Positions 56,931 through 64,000 of a stretch of 64,000 nt of DNA are shown here, piece after piece (the first letter of the stretch is position 1; each line of letters opens with the position of its first letter). Made by a program: the position numbers and the translations under genes. The notes under the pieces are model-generated. The model was not told the DNA's origin and made no database searches. It was given only the letters and a program-made list of their open reading frames with translations. Origin of the DNA: Dasyornis broadbenti (taxonomy: Eukaryota; Chordata; Aves; Passeriformes; Dasyornithidae); the NCBI GenBank assembly GCA_013397935.1, contig VZRN01001863.1:62001-126000 (forward strand), read 5' to 3'.

Positions 56931-59900
56931 AGCATCTTGTAATTTTGGCCTAAATTATATATGCATCACAGTTCTGTACCTTGGCTATGAACTCCCAAAT
57001 GCAGGAAGAGGAAAGGTCCTTTTTCAGTGATGCCAAGTTTCATTTGAGATGAAGGTGATGCATGTGTGTGTAAAAGGCAGCCCAGGATCTAGCTGTCCTC
57101 CAAGCCTCTTCCTTCAGTTTGTCCTCCACCCAGGGATGGTGCTGGGATGGCTCAACACAGCAGGTGGTCTGTCAGCAAAGCCAGGCAGTTCATGCCCCGA
57201 AACTTATCTATGCTTGGTAAGGATTCCCCCAAAGACAGATTTTGTTTGCAAAACCCCGGGAGAAATGTCCCCCCCACTCCAGGTATTCTCCAGCAGAGAT
57301 GGCCCTTGGCTCGAGCATGCACACCAGGAAGTTTCTTTTGAAATTCCTTGTGAGGCCTTGAGAGAAAGACAAGAATAAAACCACACTGCTCACTTGATGT
57401 TAGGATAAACTGGGTCAAAACTCACTACACAGATGAAGAATTGTTTTTCCTTGAAATCTGTTATTCTCTCATGCTCTAAGGGCTCACAACTGCATCAGCA
57501 ATGTGTAGGTGAGCTGGGGTCATGGTGCCTGAGCTCTTCTAGCAGCACCTTGCTGTGTTTGGGCAGATGTAACCAGAGCATGACCCAACACCCGGCTCTT
57601 TGCCATGGGGAAGGAGAGAAAGGAGCCTGGCTGCAGTTTGAGTTTCCAGCTGCTGGGGCAGATGGGAGTGGCAGCAGCAGGGATGTGACGTGCAGGTGGG
57701 CAGCCCCACGGCTGCAGCTTGTGGCTCAGGTTAAACTCCTGCCCTCAGTGTGCTCTGCTGTGGATCTTTGTGCAGCCCAGCTACCAAAAGCAGCTGCATA
57801 GCTGCTGTTTGCTGACCAAGGAGAGTGTGGGTGAAGCTGTTTACCAATGCGTTGTTTTGGGCTAGAAATATTCTTTATCAGGTGTTCTGTGTAAAGATTT
57901 GGGTTAGAAATAGCAGACCTCAGTGTGCCTTACGGTAACCTCGGGTGTTTCTGACTTCTTGTTTCTTGACAAGCTTGAGAAGCATTTATGAAATGATTCT
58001 GCTTTTCCCTGAAAAGGGCAGAGTTCTGACCCTTTCCTCATGCTGTGATAAGGGATAGGATGCAGGGGCAGCAGTGCTTCTGGCTTTGCTTAGCTTACCC
58101 TTGGAACATCCTTGTACTTCTACTTCCTGGTGTTTCAGCTCTCAGATGAGGAGGAGGAGAAGGTGAGTTTCACTGCATTGGCATTTTGGTGCACTTTTGT
58201 TGAAAAACAGGATAGCTCCATCTAGGAGGGCTCACCTCTGACTACAGGCTTAAATGTGGTTTGTCCTCAATGCTTGCTGCTTCAGGCCCTCACCTGTAAA
58301 GCAGGGACTGGACTCAAGGATGCCATTTTTGCTTCATGCTCCAGCGTGGAGGTGGGAGCCCTACAACTTCTGAAACCTGACGATGATGTAAAATTACACA
58401 GGAGTGAGCTGAGTGAGCACCAATATCCCCTTGTGTGGTTGCTGATTATTTAGGGCTGCAGGCACTATTCCTTATAGCTGTCAGTGTCCATATCTGCAAG
58501 GGTGATGGAAGATTGATGTATCACATTGCACATTCAGACCTGATGAGACCTGATGAACTTTCTGGATTTTCTCTGCATGTCTGGGCTGGGGTGAAGTGAC
58601 TCACCTGCCGTGGTCCCTGAGATTCAGCAATCCTCTGACCACATCCGTTTGTAGACCTGGACAAAGTTTCCAAGTGACTCATCTCCTGGAAGAGGAGCTG
58701 TCTGATCCTGGCGCTTATCCTGTCTTCTGCAGAAGATGAGTTGGGCCCAAGGGGGTTGTTCCTCTGGCCCTGGAGCATTTGAGCCCTGGATTTGATTTGA
58801 GAATGGCAGCTGCAGCTGGCTGTGAGCATCGCCCACCTGCACTCCAGGTGTGCACCAGCCCAGGTGGCATCACTGAACCCTCTGTGGAGGGTGGAGCCAC
58901 TGCTGCTGCACCATGGGCAGGCTGGCAGTGAGAACTCACCCCCTCCTGCCACAGTATGGTTTGCTTGTTTCTGCACTGATTTCCTCCACTTTAGTCTTGA
59001 GTGGGCGCAGACAAGTGAAATGTTTGTGACTCAATGAGGTGTGGGAACTTGTGAGCCTTAATACCATCTGTGGCCTCAGGCTGTCACTTCCTAACAAGTG
59101 TTAATTTAGTCATGCTCTCGGCTCTCACTTTGCCCCCACATATCTATTTCAGTGGGAGAAACACTGCAAAATGTGTCACTCACCCATGGCTGCAGGATGA
59201 AGGGGGTTGCTCGCTGTGCTGTCCCCAGTCTGCATGATGTCACCAAGTCTGGCTCTTGCAGGTGTCCTCCTTTACCATGCAAGGGTTTCCTCTATTTCTG
59301 GCATGGCTTTCTCCAGCTCCTCTAGCAGCTGGAAGCACACGCTCTTGTTCTGGACATGCTGGTTGCAGTTGGATCCCACCTTCTCTGTGGCTCAGCATCT
59401 CACAGGGGTTGCTCGAGCTCAACTTAGAAGGAGGGAGCTGTTTCAAATTAGCCAAGAGTCTGAGGTAATTTAGATCTTATTCATGTAGGTTTACCCCTGC
59501 CAAAATAAATGATGGAAACCTCTTAGCAAGCCCATTGGCCCAGCCGAGGCTCTGCTCACTGACTAACCTCCACTGTCGATGCTCCATACGCAGAGAAGAA
59601 CCAGCTGGGTACAGCAGCCTTGTCTGACACATTTTTAGGCCCTGTCACTGGGTGGAACTGTCCTACTGTGTCACATTCAAGCAAAAAAGAGTTTGTACAT
59701 CACATAGTTTATTTAAAAGAAACTATTTCTGCATTGACATGTTGCCTAAAAATTCAGACTGCTTAATGACTCAGGTTTGTACCTGAGTAAGACTTGAGCA
59801 TCTGAACTATTACATGTTCCAGGCTTGGAATCTTCCTTCCCACAAAAGCTTCCCTGTGACTGCACTGCCCATGACAGAAAAACACTGACAAAAAGGCATC

Positions 59901-61509
59901 TTGAGTCAGAAGCTTTGCACAGGCTGCAGTGCTGTGGTTTTCATCTTTGTGTTTTGCTCTGAGTAAATGATAGCTTGGATTTTCAAGACAATTAGCCTGG
60001 GTTTACTCACAGGAAAGAGGAAATGGCAAGCTGGAGTTGGTTTTGAAGCCGTGCACAGGAAACATTTGTACAGTTTCACATGCATTTAAAGGTGGAGGAG
60101 AGCAGCCATGGGCTGCATCCTCAGTGAGCAGAACCACATCTGGTAGCACCAAGTGACACTATAGCAGAGTGTAATATGTCCAAGATCCTTGAGCTGCTGA
60201 GGACTGACCAGAACTCCATGGCAGCACTCCTAGAAATGGAGTCAGAGCTAGTGGGAGCTTTTCCACAAGTTCAAAGTAGTATCCCCATCCTTATTGTGAT
60301 CTGTCCCCAGTGGCCTGAGGCAGCAAAAGCAAGCAAAAGTGTCAAGGAGGACCACCCCTGTGAGTATCAGACCTTTGTTCCTGCAAAAGATTATGCCATT
60401 TTTAAGTTGTATCTGGGAAGCCACAAACTTGAAGCTCCAGACAGCTCAGAAGCTGCTTACTAACCCTCGTGCCATCAGTGCCGCTTTTTGACACTTGGCA
60501 TTCAGTTCTGCCAAGGTGCTGTTCGGGCTGTGCTTGCACTTCCATGTCTTTCAGAAATAGCAGCTCTGAGTTCAGGAAGTCAAGTGCGTCTTGTACCCAG
60601 CTGGGAAGCCAGACTTTACAAACCCAAGTCTGGAGCAGGACTGAGGGTTCCCAGGACCATTCCTCTCCCTCAGCTCTTCTGGGTGTTTTAGTTTGTCTTC
60701 ACCTTCCAGCACTGTCCTGGTCCTGCCATCCTGGTGGGATTCTGACAGGTGGGGTTCGTCTCACCCAGTGCTGGGTGCCTCCTTAGGGAGGAGGAGGAAT
60801 ACAGACACTGCTGGAACAGCAAATAGCTTGGGAAATACCCCTTGCTCCATTAGATCAGAAAAGGCACAATCAGGCTGGGGTGAACAAGTGCACAGTGGTC
60901 CACCTAACTGTGAACAAACCCTTTCCTCACTTTTCATGGGTATTCAGAGGCATCAATCTGGTTTCTACTGATCCTGCATAAAAATTACTGCAAGAGATGA
61001 CAACAGATGAAACAGGCCAGGAAGATTTTTGTCTCTAAGATTTCTTGCCTAAAGGCAGTGAAACAGGGGATGTTGCTGCTTCGAGAAACCACCGTCAAGC
61101 ACTAAATGTTCTCTAAGAAATGCCGCAGCACAGCTCTGGGGCTTGATATAGAGATAAAAGCAACTGCATCTCCCACTCCATCAGTTACAGGTAGCAAAAC
61201 TCAGCACTTTGCAGTGTCAAGACCCGGATGAGCGGCGCCAGCTGTGGAACCAAGGTGATTGTAGGGTTGGATAACACCCACCGAGCCAGGCAGGGCTGAG
61301 CAGCTGCACCCCACAGTTCAGGAGGGCTCTGTCCTGTGAACCCACCCAGAGTGAACCCAGCAACACTGCACTAATTCCACTTTTCCTCTAACTACTTCTC
61401 GGGTTAAATCCCTTATTTGTCCTAGACCACAGAGATAGCCAAGAAACCCCTTTCTCAAAGAAAGGATTAACCCAGCCACGCTTGTATTTTCAGAAATCTT
61501 CCTGAGCTG
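56931..61509. other. intergenic region with several unexplained open frames
   Basis: Open frames of 95-150 codons occur (57049-57378, 57433-57801, minus 58521-58976, 60176-60463). Only 60176-60463 reads like a protein, and it has no family I recognise, no strong start context and no convincing exon structure. No RNA genes or CR1 copies were recognised. Confidence 0.4.
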
Positions 61510-61970
61510 TTAATACATAACCACCCCTGTTAGCTGGACACTCGACCCGTCTAAATTCTGTTTGTAAAGTCACAATGAGTTTGCAATTTGGGTTTAATCC
61601 TGTGGGTGTTGCGGAGCAGAAAGGCCTTGCAAAGTGAGGGCCTTGTTGCCCTTGTAAAATCCTTGCTCACTTCTGCTACTTCAGCTAACCAGAGAGCATT
61701 CTGGGAATGACTCAGCTAAACTGGAGGTGAAAAACAAGTTACATAACTGGAAAACAATTGTGAGAACCAATAAGTGCTCGCACTGTGGGGTTGGTGATTG
61801 GTTACACCTGAAGCACGTTCCTACCGTGGTTTATGGTGGTTGGTTAAACACATTTGCTGTGCCTCACAAGTACGGAAACTCATAACAACGTAACGGTTTA
61901 ATAACCCTGGATTTTTACAATAAAATGTCTTCCCTTATCACCATCCTGTGGAGTCCATGCCATTAATTAC
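61510..61970 (+). mobile_element. LTR-like segment with CCAAT motifs and poly(A) signal
   Basis: It starts plausibly at TGTTAATACATAACC. A CCAAT box lies at 61767-61771 and an inverted one (ATTGG) at 61797-61801. An AATAAA follows at 61919-61924, with a tail reading 'tcaccatcctgtggagtcc'. Promoter motifs upstream of a poly(A) signal in one compact unit are typical of a + oriented LTR. No target duplication was found and the ends are approximate. It might instead be ordinary regulatory sequence. Confidence 0.4.
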
Positions 61971-62253
61971 AGCAATGGGAAATAATAATTTGGGAAATTC
62001 TTTGAAGACAGCACTGTTGAATGCTTCCACTTGCTCAGACTTGACCATGGCTGGCTCTGATGCCACCCTTGAGGTGTCCCCTGCCTGTCCTCTGTATGTG
62101 TCACCAGCCCGTGCTCAGGCTGCCACGTAGCCACAACCATGGCTCGAGAACTGTGCAGGGAATGGGGGAGCTGATCCCATCCAGCTGGGCCAGCTGCTGG
62201 CCAGAGCAACCAGGATATTGTGAGAAGGAGCATTTGGAGCTTGGGAGGGAGGA

Positions 62254-62335
62254 ATTAATGGAATCATTCAGCTGGAAGGGACCTGCAGAAATCATCTAGT
62301 CCAACTGCTTGGCCAATCCAGGGCCAAATTGATTC
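62254..62335 (-). mobile_element. CR1 LINE 3'-end fragment, minus orientation
   Basis: 'ggaatcattcagctggaagg' followed by 'gacctgcagaaatcatctag' and 'tccaactgcttggcc' is the reverse complement of a CR1 3' terminus, close to the subfamily seen at 18560. It is very short and truncated. Confidence 0.75.
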
Positions 62336-62368
62336 CTAGAAATCAACTTTCCTTTATTTAAACCATTT

Positions 62369-62372
<4 letters not shown>

Positions 62373-62401
<29 letters not shown>

Positions 62402-62445
62402 AAAAACAACAAACAAACCAAAACCAAACAACCAAGAAACCAGAA
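62373..62445. repeat. A-rich simple repeat
   Basis: A run of 28 A is followed by a degenerating (CAAA/CAAAC)n tract. It directly follows the CR1 fragment region, but CR1 does not end in poly(A), so this is better called a simple repeat. Its length is likely variable and error-prone in assembly. Confidence 0.85.
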
Positions 62446-64000
62446 AACAATTTAAAATATGCCAAGTATTATTTAAAAAATGCCTTGTTAATAAAATGCT
62501 GAAATCTAACTTGTGAGTGATGCTGATCCCTTAAGTGCCTTCAAGGAGCAGCAGCCAGCTTGACATGGTGGCCCCGAGCCACAGCTGGGTGAAAGGACCA
62601 AGTGAATATTGTGGATTCCAAAACTGGAAAAAGTTATTTTCCACAGAACAAGCCAATGTATCAAATAGTTGTTCTCAGTCCACACAGCTGATGTAATATC
62701 CTTTGGAGAAGGACAGGAGAAGCAAGCGTGTGTTTCCTTGGTGTGTTACCTGGAGTAAATACAAAATATTTTACATTTCCAGCCGCTTTTATAACTCACA
62801 GTGGGGTTTTCCTGAGCTGAAGAGGCTGTGGGGTGGGCTCTGAGGCACCCTGCAGTGGAAGCACCCCTGGGACCGGTGTTGTGCAACACATAAAGCAAGG
62901 CAGAGCTGAGTCTAACTTATTTGAAATCAATCACTGCTCACCTGCCATGTGAGACTGTTCCTGGGATACAGGGTGACCAGGTCCCTGTTAGTGGCTTGGC
63001 TTGTTACCAAGAAAATGCTTTTTAGCCCTTCTGACAAAAGTAAACAGTTCAGAGGCAAAGTTGTGTGGTGCAAAGGGACAGTGGATGGCGAGGCAGCTTT
63101 CCGAGAAGCTAGCAGAGGAAGCTCTACTCTTCTCCAAGAGCTTCGTCCTGTCCTTGGCCAGTCCTGCTGTTTGCTGCAGGCTAGTAGCTCTATTTCTAAG
63201 CCAGGCCAGGGTTTACATGTAAAAACTGTTACTAATATTTCTTTAAAATGGGGTGGAAATTACAATGGAATTTTACTATGGAGAGCTATTATTTTGTTAG
63301 CATGGGAGAGATCTACACCAGGTGTGAAACAGCACCTGTACTAACTGCTGGGACCCAGGCTCGATGCTGGTTAAAGCTGGGCCTGATGGTGTGGTGCTCT
63401 AAGGGAGAGCAGCTGTGCAGCTTCTGCAAGGGTCCATCACGGGCAAAGTTTTCCACCTGAGCATTGCCTGCAGGTGTCTAACAACCGGGTATGTGCATCG
63501 TTAAATTGATCAACTAGAGCTTAAACTGCCTTGCAAATAAATCGTGTTGGCTCTGGGGCTTCTAATTAGTACTCAGTATTGCATTTTAATGCCTTTTCAC
63601 TTTCCTGAAGAGGTACTGCTGTAACTGGAAAGTCATAGTAGCAGAAGAGCTGCTGGGTAGGGATGTTTCTTGAGAACTGAGAGGCTCAGTGAGTAACAAC
63701 TGGATAAAGGATGTTTCTGATGATTGATTTGAATCCTAGTGAGATCACAGAATGAGAAGCTCATTTGAGTTCCTGGAAATCATGTTACACTTTCTGTTGG
63801 ATTGCCAGTCTGCAATCAGACCTGACCTTAGGGGCCTGAGCCTGCCTTGTGTTCGCAGCCTGGTAGAGGATGGCAACCAGGTTGACACTGAAGTGAGATC
63901 CCCCATTCTCAGCTGTGTGGTTTGGGGAGGCAGGACCCATGCCTGGGATGCAGAGTCCCTCATCCAGGGATATCCATCCCCAGCCTTCCAGCAGCACTGC
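62446..64000. other. right-edge intergenic sequence, nothing identified
   Basis: No gene, RNA or repeat recognised. A 131-codon + strand open frame (62949-63344) has no domain or exon context and reads as chance. Confidence 0.45.

Noticed and set aside
58521..58976. 151-codon minus-strand open frame in the interval where CSF2/IL3 might be expected
   Set aside because: No signal peptide, no four-helix cytokine pattern and no intron-exon structure.
62373..62400. 28-A run as a possible retroposon poly(A) tail
   Set aside because: The adjacent element is CR1, which does not use a poly(A) tail, and the run decays into (CAAA)n, so a simple repeat is the better call.

Overview
The window looks like nuclear DNA from a bird, most likely a songbird. 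The protein-coding content is a vertebrate multi-exon gene with GT-AG introns. The interspersed repeats are avian CR1 LINE 3' ends (6.5, 7.9, 9.6, 12.4, 18.6 and 62.3 kb), plus endogenous-retrovirus LTR-like segments of a kind common in passerines. Species cannot be fixed from the sequence alone. There are two assembly ambiguities: a single N at 3886 and a 21-base gap at 25620-25640.

The main gene is P4HA2 (collagen prolyl 4-hydroxylase subunit alpha-2), complete on the + strand. A CpG-rich promoter and a non-coding first exon lie around 25.4-26.1 kb. The start codon is at 32363 and the stop at 52710-52712, with two poly(A) signals at 52834 and 53128. I could place every coding exon by translation, phase and splice sites. 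The conceptual protein is 539 or 541 residues, depending on which of two alternative exons is used. These two exons (49024-49083 and 49152-49217) are separated by only 68 bp. Both encode the same stretch of the catalytic jelly-roll domain and both keep the frame, which is the classic arrangement of mutually exclusive exons. The signal peptide, peptide-substrate-binding domain, HxD...H iron ligands and 2-oxoglutarate lysine are all present, so the gene looks functional.

From 1 to 864 there are two exon-like segments on the + strand whose phases match. They would form the C-terminal tail of an upstream gene that I do not recognise, followed by a poly(A) signal at 1025. From about 0.9 to 25 kb I see no confident gene. 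That stretch holds CR1 copies, an LTR-like fragment, an isolated CpG-rich patch at 18.0-18.24 kb, a perfect 26-bp palindrome at 3586, a perfect 14-bp-stem hairpin at 14373 and a long imperfect foldback near 20.0 kb.

Inside P4HA2, intron 8 carries a 739-bp LTR-like insertion (41774-42512) bounded by TG...CA and a matching 5-bp target duplication. Downstream of P4HA2 (53.2-64 kb) there is no confident gene. It contains an LTR-like segment with an adjacent 30-bp AT-rich tandem array (56.2-56.9 kb), a second LTR-like promoter/poly(A) segment (61.5-61.97 kb), a CR1 tail and an A-rich tract.

No CRISPR, operon, tRNA or rRNA features are visible. The things most worth checking are the tight alternative exon pair, the unidentified C-terminal tail at the left edge, and the unexplained palindromic structures.
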